From NCBI RefSeq assembly GCF_001623075.1, contig NZ_LMCF01000067.1, positions 89,619 to 153,618 on the forward strand: DNA of 64,000 bases, in the 5' to 3' direction. Below are positions 47,301 to 56,700 of this stretch, piece by piece. Source of the stretch: Pseudovibrio sp. Ad37. GTDB lineage: Bacteria; Pseudomonadota; Alphaproteobacteria; Rhizobiales; Stappiaceae. Numbering within the stretch: the stretch's first letter is position 1; each line of letters opens with the position of its first letter. The translations under genes were made by a program, and so were the position numbers. The notes beneath the pieces are model-generated. The model had not been told where the DNA came from. It was given only the letters and a program-made list of their open reading frames with translations, and searched no databases.

Positions 47301-47959
47301 CCATCAATAAAGCCCGCAGCAATCAGCTGGTTGTTCAGCCGAAGCGCGTTGATCAGCTCGCTCTGGCTGATGGAGTAACTTTCCATCTTGAGCGTATCGA
47401 TGATCACTTCCAATAGCTCATCACGCTGACCAGTCAGCTCAACCTCTTTCACGGACGCAATGGACTCGATCTCGTCTTTCAGACGGTCTGCAAGACGGTA
47501 AAGCGTGCGGGAAGGAACATCACCGGAAAGGGCGATAGTCATGGTTGGCTGAAGAGCCATATTGTGAGTACTGACAGTCGGTTCTTTGGCGTCCTCAGGG
47601 ATCTTGGTTTTCGCCGTGTCAACCTTTTCACGAACGTCCGTCAGCGCTTTGTCTTTGTCGACATTAATGTCGAACTCCAACAAAATGCCCACGTGGCCTT
47701 CGGCGGCGATCGTTGTGATCTCCTTCAAACCTTCAAGACCGCGCAGTTCAGTCTCCATCGGTTGACCGATCAGACGGGTTCCGTCTTCAGGAGAAATACC
47801 GGACTGGCTAACAGAAACATAAAAGAAAGGAACATCAATATCAGGCGCTGCTTCTTTGGGAATCGCGATGTAGGACATAATGCCTGCGATCACCATGAAG
47901 AGCATCATCACAAAAACTGTTTTGGGGCGTTGGAGCACCCCTTCCAGCATGGATATCAT
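44366..47959 (-). CDS. RND efflux permease with extra membrane insert
   Basis: A 1197-residue inner-membrane pump subunit; typical family members have 1020-1060 residues. The N-terminal half (TM1, periplasmic pore region, TM2-6) ends near residue 490. About 110 extra residues with three hydrophobic segments then lie before the usual second half, which resumes near residue 620 (TM7 at about 637-660). The proton-relay motif reads LVDGAIVMVEY, one Asp instead of the Asp-Asp of AcrB. The insert is AT-richer than its flanks. Its ATG overlaps the adaptor stop by 4 bases. Substrates cannot be predicted. Confidence 0.9.
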   Translation of the reverse strand: MISMLEGVLQRPKTVFVMMLFMVIAGIMSYIAIPKEAAPDIDVPFFYVSVSQSGISPEDGTRLIGQPMETELRGLEGLKEITTIAAEGHVGILLEFDINVDKDKALTDVREKVDTAKTKIPEDAKEPTVSTHNMALQPTMTIALSGDVPSRTLYRLADRLKDEIESIASVKEVELTGQRDELLEVIIDTLKMESYSISQSELINALRLNNQLIAAGFIDGGAGRFNIKVPGLILDADDVYSLPVKQAGEGVVTLGDIATIKRTFKDPSTFTLVNGQPAVSLDVIKRIGENIIENNAAVRAVVEDVTAELPSTVSVSYMLDVSDNIFQTLNSLESSIMTAIFLVMVVVIAALGLRSAILVGLAIPTSFMLGFLTLTTIGMTVNTMVMFGLVLTVGMLVDGAIVMVEYADRKAAEGMPPRDAYIRAAKLMFWPIVSSTATTLAAFLPMLLWPGVPGEFMSYLPIMVIIVLSGSLLTAMVFLPVTGGILAAVFALMSKYGEYVMAGIIGLLFALIVAFLSPVAPFIEVGVGTTAYSFTLIFSFIAAISGTLGFVIDWTIKVLVYFTIYAGVILTIAAPVFWVCLKLFTPIFKFTRKRVEKRKTIELEAAQVFSGDGTFDTSKLRGITRLYITVLGYLVRNWWAGTAAIVAMIMVCAGISFNYYLGNAGTEFFVDEEPEQGKFYVTARGNMSALEALELVRDVDSIILAEPGIENVVTRAFPVGVRGGGGNNAPADLIGSIDIEFADFCCRPSAKEIFNSVREKTSLLPGIKVESRQVEGGPPTGKDIQLQINSNNYEAAVAAADRVRNHIDTVDGLRDQEDSRPLPGIDWELTINREKAARYKADIAAVGAMVQLVTNGVLIGDYRPSDSEDEVDIRVRLPQNERTLDKFDELRLRTQLGQIPLSNFVERTPKQKVSSITRRNGMFSLDVKAGVDKDRFLVTEKEAEIQEWIDAQQWPDGVFIKFRGANEEQAKSQAFLMKAMIGALFLMFIILLTQYNSFYQSFLTLSTVVMSVFGVLLGMLVTGQKFSIIMTGTGIVALAGIVVNNAIVLIDTYNRFREDGQSPVDAALRTSAQRVRPVMLTTITTIAGLIPMATQISFDFTNQVTTFGSVTASWWVQLSTAVISGLAFSTMLTLVVIPIALVMPMHLANGYGQVTNRRKGQMSADQYALANGNQDPREPTFGDEASEEVKRVPEAAE

Positions 47960-49059
47960 TGTGAAACCTCCGCGGTTTCAAAAACGGGATGAACAACGCG
48001 GCCTTCTTTAACGAAGTCCTGACCAACAGTAATAACGGTCACTTTTTCTGGCAGCCCCTTGAGCCAGACCCCCTTTGTGTCTCCGCCGATCATTTCAACA
48101 GGATAGAAAATGACTTTGTTGTCTGCACCAACGCCGCGCAGGCCAATATCCCCATTGTCAGCAAGGGTCAAAATACCCGGCGATACAAAGTGTGCTTTCT
48201 CGTTGGCAAGTTGCAGCTGAGTGCTGGTCGTAACGCCGTCTTTCAAATCAAAGTCAGTATTCGGCAATTCAACTTCCACACGGAAAGTGCGTGTGTCCGG
48301 ATTAGCAGAGCTTGCAATGTAGCTGACTTTACCTTCAACGGATTGGCCGGTCACCAGATTCACAACAGCAGTCTGGCCAACCTTTACAGACTGAATATTG
48401 GATTCTGAAACAGCACCGATTGCAAGCATTGGGTCCGGCGCCATAATTGTCGCGCAGACTTTGCCAACACCCAGCATTGCCCCCACTTCTGTCAGTGGTG
48501 TCTCGATGATCCCATCAATAGGCGCGCGGATTGCAGTGCGTTCCAACTCTAGTTCAGCTTCCTGCAACTGGGCTTTAGCCGCGTCGCGTGTCGCTTTAAG
48601 CGCGATCACACGGTTCGCAGCAGAAAAGCCTCTGTTGTTCAGCTTGCTGGCAGCTTCAAAATCAATATTGGCCTGAGCCAGCGCAGCATTGGCTTGAAGA
48701 ACGCGTGCTTCACGTGCGCCGCGATCAAGGGAACAGAGCAAATCACCTTTTCGAACGAACATGCCTTCCGTTGCTGGGCGTGTACGCACCACACCAGCTG
48801 TTTCCGAATGCACTTCAACACGCGTATCTGCCTGCGTCCGTCCGCGCATTTCCAAAAATGGAGTTCGTACAGTCGCTTCAAGGCTTTGCACTTTTACGGC
48901 AAAGGGAACAGAGCCGAGAGCTTTCACTCTTTCTGCTGGTGGTGGTGTCGAACCTTCGCCCGTACCCTGACCCATAACCACAGTTGTGCCGGTCGCCATC
49001 CAGATACCGATTCCGGCTGTAAGCCCCAAAGCCAGAACATGTGAAAATCGAATTGCCAT
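47956..49059 (-). CDS. RND efflux periplasmic adaptor
   Basis: A 367-residue membrane-fusion protein. An N-terminal signal/anchor (about residues 7-30) is followed by the lipoyl half-motif ETAGVVRTRPATEGMFVRKGDLLCSLD, a helical hairpin (about 100-150), the second lipoyl half APIDGIIETPLTEVGAMLG, a beta-barrel and a membrane-proximal domain ending VVHPVFETAE. It joins the permease to an outer-membrane channel; no TolC-type gene is nearby. The ATG at 49059 has GGAGAG upstream and follows padR by 25 bases. Confidence 0.9.
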   Translation of the reverse strand: MAIRFSHVLALGLTAGIGIWMATGTTVVMGQGTGEGSTPPPAERVKALGSVPFAVKVQSLEATVRTPFLEMRGRTQADTRVEVHSETAGVVRTRPATEGMFVRKGDLLCSLDRGAREARVLQANAALAQANIDFEAASKLNNRGFSAANRVIALKATRDAAKAQLQEAELELERTAIRAPIDGIIETPLTEVGAMLGVGKVCATIMAPDPMLAIGAVSESNIQSVKVGQTAVVNLVTGQSVEGKVSYIASSANPDTRTFRVEVELPNTDFDLKDGVTTSTQLQLANEKAHFVSPGILTLADNGDIGLRGVGADNKVIFYPVEMIGGDTKGVWLKGLPEKVTVITVGQDFVKEGRVVHPVFETAEVSQ

Positions 49060-49084
49060 TTTTCTCTCCGCCGGTTCTAGGCGA

Positions 49085-49633
49085 TTATTCAGCTGCTTGA
49101 GCGTGGGAGACACGCTCGCTGGCGATGCGCTCAAGCTTGCTTCGGTTCATTTTCATGTAATTAAGGGAAGCACTCAGTGTGGTAATGCCGTATTCCAGTG
49201 TCCAAGTGCTTGCCGGATCCTCACAAATCTCAAGCTCGTGGTTCATGCCCCCGATCTTGAGCTCCAGATGCTCGATGCGGCGGTCAATCTCCTTGGAGAT
49301 AAACTCGCCACCAACCCAACGGCTATAAAGAGCAAGAAGAAGAAACGGGGATCTGAACAAATCTTCGACAGGGGTCTCAGAAAGCTCTTGTACAAAAGCG
49401 TCACGACCCGCCGGAGTGATAGAATAGATTTTCCGCGAAGGTTTGCCTGGTGAAATTTCTTCGCGCCATGTCACAAGACCGTCCTGTTCCATCTTGGCTA
49501 ATGATGGATAAATTGACCCGTAACTGGCTTCAATGAAATGACTGAAATGCCCTTCTTGCGCAGTCTTGCGAATTTCATATCCAGTAGCATCCCCGCTGGA
49601 TAATATGGCAAGACAAAATTTACGTGTGCTCAT
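49085..49633 (-). CDS. PadR-family regulator
   Basis: A 182-residue repressor with a PadR winged helix at about residues 5-85: LAILSSGDATGYEIRK, HFIEASYGSIYPSLAKMEQDGLV, then KPSRKIYSITPAGRDAF. A helical PadR C-terminal dimerisation region (about 95-175) follows. It is the first gene of an operon with the adaptor and permease and probably represses it. The upstream palindrome at 49750-49768 is a candidate operator. ATG 49633 begins at the conserved MSTRKFCLAIL; the open frame extends 13 codons upstream. Confidence 0.9.
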   Translation of the reverse strand: MSTRKFCLAILSSGDATGYEIRKTAQEGHFSHFIEASYGSIYPSLAKMEQDGLVTWREEISPGKPSRKIYSITPAGRDAFVQELSETPVEDLFRSPFLLLALYSRWVGGEFISKEIDRRIEHLELKIGGMNHELEICEDPASTWTLEYGITTLSASLNYMKMNRSKLERIASERVSHAQAAE

Positions 49634-50050
49634 TCCCCACCACATCGCACTGAGTGTTAAAAGAGACCTCATACAGATGTGAGGTCGAATAACTTACTGA
49701 ACTTAAAAGACTAAATTTCGATTAGAGCTAAAGTCTGATCACGTTCGATATATATCGACTAGATATATGCTAAACTTTTTACTGAAAGCTCTAAACACTG
49801 TCAAATGTAGAAATGTAACAGGATGTCCCGGTCGCGCTACATAGGGTTCAAATTGTTCTCACGCTCGAAATTTCAATGGTTATCCATCAATTTTAATAAA
49901 GATTCTGCAAAAGAATGTGTTTGCCATCACAGGTTGAGCCAGTTTTCTTGAGTTTAAGAAGAGTTGTGCATTGGATTTCTGCACAAACCTACTTGTCTTG
50001 TCTTGCTGTTTTGAGGTGAAGTGTCTCCAACAAACGTACAAAGGTATTTC
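49634..50050. other. divergent intergenic region padR / puuE
   Basis: About 420 AT-rich bases between divergently transcribed genes. Apart from the palindrome at 49750-49768 I see no further structure. An in-frame GTG at 50021 could extend puuE by ten residues. Confidence 0.45.
49750..49768. promoter_or_regulatory. candidate PadR operator
   Basis: An inverted repeat with 7-base arms (49750-49756 and 49762-49768) separated by five bases, AT-rich, about 115 bases upstream of padR. Dyads of this size upstream of a padR gene commonly bind the PadR dimer. The sequence differs from the ATGT-N8-ACAT consensus of classical PadR. Confidence 0.4.
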
Positions 50051-50956
50051 ATGATGGATTATGCACGCGATATGATTGGGTATGGCAGGAACACGCCGGA
50101 CCCTAAATGGCCAGACAATGCGAAAATCGCGGTTCAGTTTGTCATCAATTACGAAGAAGGTGGTGAAAACAACATCCTTCATGGAGATGCCGGCTCCGAA
50201 GCTTTCCTTTCAGAGATCGTTGGGGCGCAACCATGGCTGAACCAGCGGCACATGAATATGGAGTCAATGTATGAGTACGGCTCGCGTGCTGGCTTCTGGC
50301 GTCTGTGGCGTTTGTTCCGCAAACATGGGCTACCGGTAACGTGTTATGGTGTGGCTACCGCATTGGAGCGAAATCCCGAAGCCGTTGCAGCCATGAACGA
50401 GGCTGACTGGGAAATTGCATCTCATGGCCTCAAGTGGATCGAGTACAAAGATTTCTCTGCCGATGAAGAGCGCTGGCACCTCCAGCAGGCAATCAAGAGC
50501 CATATGGAGACGACTGGAGAGCGCCCTTACGGGTGGTACACAGGCAGAAGCTCCGTCAACACTCTGCCATTGGTAATGGAAGAAGGTGGCTTCCTTTACA
50601 GCTCAGACAGCTATGCAGACGATCTGCCTTATTGGGTTGAAGGTCCAAACGGCCCGCACTTGATCATCCCTTACACGCTGGATGCCAATGATATGCGGTT
50701 TGCAACACCGCAGGGCTTTAACAGCGGTGACCAATTCTTTACCTACCTGAAAGATAGCTTCGACACGCTTTACGCAGAAGGAGAAGACGGAGCGGCCAAA
50801 ATGATGTCTGTCGGCCTGCATTGCCGCCTTGCCGGACGTCCCGGCAGAACAGCAGCTCTTGCCCGTTTCTTGGATTATGTCTCCCAAAAGCAAGGTGTCT
50901 GGGTGCCGCGCCGTATCGACATTGCACGTCATTGGCATGAACATCACAAACCCTAA
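50051..50956 (+). CDS. puuE: PuuE-type allantoinase (polysaccharide deacetylase fold)
   Basis: A 301-residue enzyme of the metal-independent allantoinase family, which opens allantoin in purine breakdown. The N terminus YARDMIGYGRNTPDPKWP and VINYEEGGE match PuuE, as do EIASHGLKWIEY and TGRSSVNTLPLVMEEGGFLYSSDSY. ATG 50051 is preceded by AAAGG at six bases and aligns with known starts; GTG 50021 would add ten residues. No other purine catabolism gene is adjacent, although a nucleoside hydrolase lies at 57876. Confidence 0.88.
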   Translation: MMDYARDMIGYGRNTPDPKWPDNAKIAVQFVINYEEGGENNILHGDAGSEAFLSEIVGAQPWLNQRHMNMESMYEYGSRAGFWRLWRLFRKHGLPVTCYGVATALERNPEAVAAMNEADWEIASHGLKWIEYKDFSADEERWHLQQAIKSHMETTGERPYGWYTGRSSVNTLPLVMEEGGFLYSSDSYADDLPYWVEGPNGPHLIIPYTLDANDMRFATPQGFNSGDQFFTYLKDSFDTLYAEGEDGAAKMMSVGLHCRLAGRPGRTAALARFLDYVSQKQGVWVPRRIDIARHWHEHHKP

Positions 50957-51270
50957 CTGCTTCAAAAGCTGAGGTCTTTGCCTCTCTTGCTTCAGGTGAG
51001 AGAGGTTTACTCAACATCTGTAGAAAAGCCATCTTGTTCTTGAACTGGCCGCAATCCAGCCATTTGCAGGCCAGACACACCCATTAAGGCCTTGATGGTC
51101 GCACCCTTTGAATCCACATAGTGAATTGTGCATAGGTTCAAATTGTCGTGACCATCTGTCTTCCTCAATTAGTTATTGATAGAGACAAGTTAGAAACGCA
51201 AATCGGCTGTGCGATATGCTTATTGCAACATGCTCGGCAATCTAACTTAAGGAACAATAATAGGGTGACC
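50957..51270 (+). other. intergenic region puuE / L,D-transpeptidase
   Basis: About 310 bases without a gene. A hairpin with 6-bp stem at about 50982-51006, followed by TTT, probably ends puuE transcription. The remaining AT-rich part should hold the promoter of the transpeptidase gene. Confidence 0.45.
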
Positions 51271-52005
51271 ATGAGCTTTTTAAGTACAACTGCCGAGAAG
51301 GCGAGGCATTGTAACAAAGGTAGTTTGTCCAGACGTGGTTTTGTAATCGGAACAGCAGCCCTCGCTTTGGCAGGCTGTCAGACAACCGGTGCTCCAAAAC
51401 GCAAGACTGTGGCCGACCTTCGCCAGGATCCGTACTACAAGGCTGTTTATGGCCCGATGCCGGAAGAAAAATTCCCCATCCCTGCAGTCAATCTCAATCA
51501 GATCCCAGACGGTAAGTACCTCCGTCAGGTGGTGGACTACAACGGCCCGGAAGTTGGTGGCACACTTGTAGTCGACCCATCCAACCGCTTTCTCTATCTG
51601 GTGCGTGGTGATGGCACTGCCATGCGCTACGGTGTTGGTGTGGGCCGTGCTGGCTTCAGCTGGAATGGCGATGCTGTCATCCAGTACAAGCGCCAGTGGC
51701 CAAAATGGACACCGCCAGCAGAGATGATTGCACGCCAGCCAGAGCTTGAAGAATTCCGCTATGGCATGGCGCCAGGCATTGAAAACCCGCTGGGCGCCCG
51801 TGCGCTTTACCTGTTCCAGAACGGCAAGGACACATTGTACCGTCTGCACGGAACCAACGAGCACTGGTCTATCGGCAAAAATGTCTCAAGTGGTTGTATC
51901 CGAATGCTGAACCAGGACGTGATTGACCTGTACAACCGCGTGCCAAATGGATCACGCGTTGTGGTGCGTTCGGCAAGTAACCCAGTGGAACCACTCAGCG
52001 TCTAG
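51271..52005 (+). CDS. L,D-transpeptidase, YkuD family, probable lipoprotein
   Basis: A 244-residue envelope enzyme. Its N terminus has an SRRGF twin-arginine-like start and a lipobox LALAGC near residue 31, so it is probably a Tat- or Sec-exported lipoprotein. The YkuD domain (about 80-235) has RLHGTNEHWSIGKNVSSGCIRM with nucleophile Cys209. Such proteins crosslink peptidoglycan or attach proteins to it. ATG 51271 follows a weak AGGGTG; upstream in-frame codons lack support. This is the second transpeptidase of the window. Confidence 0.88.
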   Translation: MSFLSTTAEKARHCNKGSLSRRGFVIGTAALALAGCQTTGAPKRKTVADLRQDPYYKAVYGPMPEEKFPIPAVNLNQIPDGKYLRQVVDYNGPEVGGTLVVDPSNRFLYLVRGDGTAMRYGVGVGRAGFSWNGDAVIQYKRQWPKWTPPAEMIARQPELEEFRYGMAPGIENPLGARALYLFQNGKDTLYRLHGTNEHWSIGKNVSSGCIRMLNQDVIDLYNRVPNGSRVVVRSASNPVEPLSV

Positions 52006-52310
52006 CTAAACGTAACATCGCGAAAATGACTGAAAGGCCTGATATCACTGTCAGGCCTTTTGTGCATCTGCCTCTGGAAAACGCGGTGGCAGATCAAGGA
52101 AAGTGTAACGAACTGTAGCAAATCGCCGGTTCAGACAATGTCATTACGTTTTTACAAACTTCAAAATGCACATGTCTCACAAAAGCAATGTAAAACACTC
52201 TCAACTAATGTGTTCTTTCAAGCGTGCTTGAATCGCCAAGAGGCTCCTCATTGATCCAGTGAGCCTGAATAGCCGCAAGTACTGCAAATTCTGGTAGGAG
52301 TTGGGTGTTT
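52006..52310 (+). other. intergenic region before the second RND operon
   Basis: About 300 bases. It opens with a terminator (next entry). The remaining 240 bases contain no gene and run up to the TAGGAG ribosome-binding site of the adaptor. Confidence 0.45.
52031..52064 (+). terminator. terminator after the L,D-transpeptidase
   Basis: A 10-bp stem (52033-52042 with 52051-52060) with an 8-base loop and a T run. Confidence 0.85.
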
Positions 52311-53696
52311 ATGTCCCGTTCTAGACAGGCTGTAAAAGTTGGTCTGATCGCCGTCGTAATTGGTGTTGCAGGATTATATATCGGCAAGCCGGTTCTGTTC
52401 TCCCAGCCTGTCCCCCTGTTCGCTTCCGTTGGACTAACGCTCTGGCCAGCTGAGATGGCTGATGTCGCCGTGAAGGGCTCTGGCAACAAACAGCAGGGCA
52501 AGCGTGGCAGCGGAAAACGTGGCGGTGGTGGCAATCAGGAAATTCTGGCTCGCGCCCGTAATGTGACCACAGGCGTAACCGACACGTTTGTCCGTGCAAT
52601 CGGAACAGGCCGTGCCGCAAAAATGACAGATCTCTACCCGGAAAGCTCTGGACGCATTCAGGAGCTGCCTTTCAAGGCAGGGACACGCGTCTCTACAGGG
52701 GATGTGGTTTTACGTCTGGATGATGCAGAAGAGAAACTGGCGGTCAACCGCGCCAAACTTGCGCTTAAAGATGCTGAAGAGCAGGTTGAGCGCTATGAAA
52801 AGCTGATGTCTTCACAGACCATCTCGACAGTCCAGATGCAAAACGCTGTGCTGGCAACAAATCAGGCCCGACTGGATCTGGACAAAGCCAGTATCGATCT
52901 CGATCGCAGACTGGTGAGAGCGCCATTTGAAGGTATTCTCGGCATCATGGATGTCGAAATTGGCGACTACGTAACCCAGTCTTCTCGCATAACAGGTCTG
53001 GACGATCGCTCAAGCATTCTGGTGGAATTTGTCGTGCCAGAACGGTTTGCCAACAAGGTCAAACGCGGGGATTCTGTTGAACTTCGCACAGAAGCCATGC
53101 CGGGGCATACATTCAGCGGTAAGCTAACGGCTCTGGAAAATCGCGTCAACTCCGAATCCCGCACCTTGAAAGTACAGGCAACAGTGGCAAATCCTGACGA
53201 TCTTCTGAGGTCTGGGATTGCATTCGACGCTCGTGTCCAATTGGAAGGGGATGAATGGCCATCCGTCCCGTCCATCGCGCTCAAATGGGATCGTTCCGGC
53301 CCGCATGTCTGGCTTGCTGAAAACGGAGAAGCTCTGCGAGCCGACGTAACCGTCATTGAACGCAGCGCTGACCGGGTATTGATCGAAGGCGAGGTAGAGC
53401 CGGGTGATATCGTGATTACAGAGTCAGTTCGCGACTTGCGCCCAGGCACGAAAGTCACGCTTCAGGCTGAGCCGGGCTTTACTCTAACCAATCCCGAAGG
53501 TGTAAACGCACCGCTCGTGAGTGAGACCCAGACCTTAGATGAGAACGTTGGTGCTCAGCGTAAAGGGAAGGGTAACGGTCAAGGCAAGAATAAGCCAGAC
53601 ACAGGCACAGGCCAGACCGATAAGAGCGAACCAGTAAAAAGCTCTGGTTCCCAATCTGGAATATCGCCTGATGGCACGACGAAATCCAGCTCCTGA
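52311..53696 (+). CDS. RND efflux periplasmic adaptor, second system
   Basis: A 461-residue membrane-fusion protein, longer than the first system's adaptor. After a membrane anchor (about 9-25) comes a Gly/Lys-rich low-complexity segment (about 60-78). The adaptor core follows: ESSGRIQELPFKAGTRVSTGDVVLRLDD, a helical hairpin, RAPFEGILGIMDVEIGDYV and the beta-barrel (about 110-400). The C-terminal 60 residues are a polar Gly/Lys/Ser tail. Start ATG 52311 lies ten bases after TAGGAG. The permease gene begins 23 bases downstream. No regulator gene is adjacent. Confidence 0.88.
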   Translation: MSRSRQAVKVGLIAVVIGVAGLYIGKPVLFSQPVPLFASVGLTLWPAEMADVAVKGSGNKQQGKRGSGKRGGGGNQEILARARNVTTGVTDTFVRAIGTGRAAKMTDLYPESSGRIQELPFKAGTRVSTGDVVLRLDDAEEKLAVNRAKLALKDAEEQVERYEKLMSSQTISTVQMQNAVLATNQARLDLDKASIDLDRRLVRAPFEGILGIMDVEIGDYVTQSSRITGLDDRSSILVEFVVPERFANKVKRGDSVELRTEAMPGHTFSGKLTALENRVNSESRTLKVQATVANPDDLLRSGIAFDARVQLEGDEWPSVPSIALKWDRSGPHVWLAENGEALRADVTVIERSADRVLIEGEVEPGDIVITESVRDLRPGTKVTLQAEPGFTLTNPEGVNAPLVSETQTLDENVGAQRKGKGNGQGKNKPDTGTGQTDKSEPVKSSGSQSGISPDGTTKSSS

Positions 53697-53719
53697 ATGA
53701 CTGACCCAAAGGTGTTTCT

Positions 53720-56700
53720 ATGACAACCGACAAAAATTCGACACGGGAAAGTCACTTGAGCGGATTGTATGCCTTGTGTGTACGGCGCCCGGTTCTGGCA
53801 ATTACCCTGAACCTTCTTATTATCGTGGCCGGTATCGCAGCATTACTTGGCGTTGAAGTGCGCGAAATGCCCAATGTAGACCGACCCGTTGTAACGGTGA
53901 CGACCACATATTCAGGTGCTCCGCCAGAAGTTACGGATGCCGAGATAACCAGTGTGCTGGAAAAAGCGATTGCCCGGACCGCAGGCATTGAATCCATTTC
54001 CTCCAACTCAAAATATGGCCGCAGCCGGATTACTGTCGAATTCAATGACAGTGTCGATGTCAGTGAAGCAGCCAATGACATTCGTGATGCCGTGAGCGGA
54101 GCAGGGCGTAACCTACCCGTGGATGCGGATACGCCGGTTGTCGTAAAGGCCGACGCGGATGCAGATCCCGTTATGCGCGTTGTCGTAACTTCTGATGAAA
54201 TGCGCATTGAGGAACTCAGCAAGTTTGTTGATGATGAGATTGTTGACCGCATCACATCCGTACCTGGTGTTGCCAGTGTTGATCTGTATGGTTCTCAAAC
54301 ACCAGTCTTCAAAATCGCGATCAACGTGCAGGCTATGTCCTCTCGTGGCCTGACACCTGATAATTTACGTTCTGTCTTGGAAGAACTCGCGCTTGATACC
54401 TCCGGCGGTTCACTGGAAACAGGTGATCAGGAGCTCTTTGTTCGCGCGAATTCCGATGTGAAAACAGCCGAGCAAATCGGCATGGTCAAGCTCAATGAGA
54501 CCACCAGAATTCGCGATATTGCCTTTGTGAGTTATGGCCCGGAACGCGCATCCTCTGGCGCATTCTACAACGGCAAACGTGCCGTCGGAATGGGTGTTAT
54601 TCGCTCGGCAAATTCAAACACGATAGATATCTCCAACGATGTTCGCGCTGAAATAGAGCGTATGCAGGATCAGCTACCAAACGATGTAGAAGTCAACGTC
54701 AGTAGTGATGATGCCACGTTCATCGGTGGTGCAATCAAGGAAGTCGTATTTTCGCTGTTCCTCTCCACCAGCATTGTGATCGGTGTGATGTTGTTGTTCC
54801 TTGGGTCCATCCGCGTCACACTTATTCCAGCCGTAACTGTTCCTGTCGCTTTGATTGGTGCATTGGTTGGCATCTGGCTGGCGGGTTTCTCCGCAAATGT
54901 TTTGACGCTTCTGGCGCTGTTGTTGGCAACCGGTATGGTGGTTGATGATGCAATTGTGGTTCTGGAAAATATCTCTAAACGCGTTCACAAAGGGCAGGGG
55001 CCGCGTGCTGCTGCGATCCTTGGTACGCGTGAGGTCTTCTTCGCAGTTATCACCACAACGGCAACTCTGGCTGCTGTGTTTATTCCAATTTCATTCCTAC
55101 CAGGCAGTGTCGGCAAGCTCTTCTCTGAGTTTGGCTTTGTGCTTGCAATCAGCGTGATGCTGTCCTCCTTCGTTGCGCTGACACTCGCGCCGATGATGGC
55201 ATCCCGTCTGCTGCGTACCAAAAATTATGAGGACACGCACAAACCCTCTGCGGCTTGGGTTGTGATCTCCAATATGGGGACTGCCATTGAGCGCTGGTAC
55301 TCCAGCACGTTGGATTGGACATTACGTCGGCCATTCATACTACTGGGCGCCGCAACTCTCTTTGTAATAGCGGGGGCATCCCAGTATACCTCACTGCCGC
55401 GTCAGCTCACTCCAACAGAGGACAGGTCTGTGATTTTCATGATCGCTTCCACTCCTCAAGGGGCAAGTCTGGACTACACCGCAGGCAAAATGAGTGAGCT
55501 GGAGTATATCGCTCAACCCTACGTCGAAAATGGTGAGGCGCGCAGCATCATGAGCCTTGTTGGCATGGGCGGGCAAATCAATCGCGGTTTCCTTGTCATG
55601 TCTTTGAAAGACTGGGCGGAGCGCGATCGCAGTCAGCAGGAAATCGTCAATGAGCTACAGCGTAAGACCGCAAAAATCCCGGGTCTGAAGGTGCGTGTTG
55701 CTCAACCAAATACAATCGGGATCCGCGGTGCTGGGCAGGGCCTTCGCTTTGCGGTGACCGGCACCAATTATAATGAACTGGCTGAAAATGCCGATGATAT
55801 TGTAGCTGAGATGCAGGCCCGCTACGGTGACAAAGTTGGCTTTGCCTCTGTGTCTTATGAGACGACACAACCGCAGTTGTTGGTGAATGTAGACAGAGAA
55901 CGTGCAAACGATCTGGGTCTGTCTTCTGATCGGATTGCCTCCAACTTGCGTATGCTGCTCGATGGCTCATCTGTTGCAGATCTCTTCGTAGAAGATGACG
56001 GCATTCCGATGGTGATGGAAGCTGGTGGCCTGCCATTGCAGTCTACACGCGATCTTGAAAACATCTTCATCAAGAGCAAAGACGGTACCATGCTGCCTAT
56101 GTCTTCTATTGTTTCCATTGAAGAAGAGGCTGTAGCGCCGAGCCTGACGCGTGAAGAACAGCAAAGGGCCGTCCCCGTCACCATCTCCATTAATGATGGT
56201 TACGACCTTTCTCAGGCAATCTCTGACATGAAGGAAGTTGCAGCCGAGGTCTTGCCAGAAGGCACCAACGTCACACTTTTGAGTGAAGCAGCCGTTTTGG
56301 AGAAAACCACGTCCAACGTCTACATGACGTTCCTATTTGCAATCCTCGTGGTCTTCCTTGTGCTTGCTGCGCAGTTTGAAAGCTTCATGAGTGCCTTTGT
56401 CATTCTCTGTACTGTGCCCTTTGGCATTTCAGCGGCGATCATCTCCATTGGCCTGACGGGAGGGTCTATCAATGTCTACTCCCAGATCGGCATCATCTTG
56501 CTCGTCGGCCTGATGGCCAAAAACGGCATTCTCATTGTGGAGTTTGCAAACACCTTGAGGGAAGAGGGGCGTTCAGTCTTTGAAGCGATCCACGATGCAT
56601 GCCTCATCCGCTTCCGCCCAGTTGTCATGACTGTGGTCTCTACGGTCCTTGGCGGTGTGCCGCTGGTCATGGCCTTTGGTGCAGGGGCAGAAGCGCGCAT

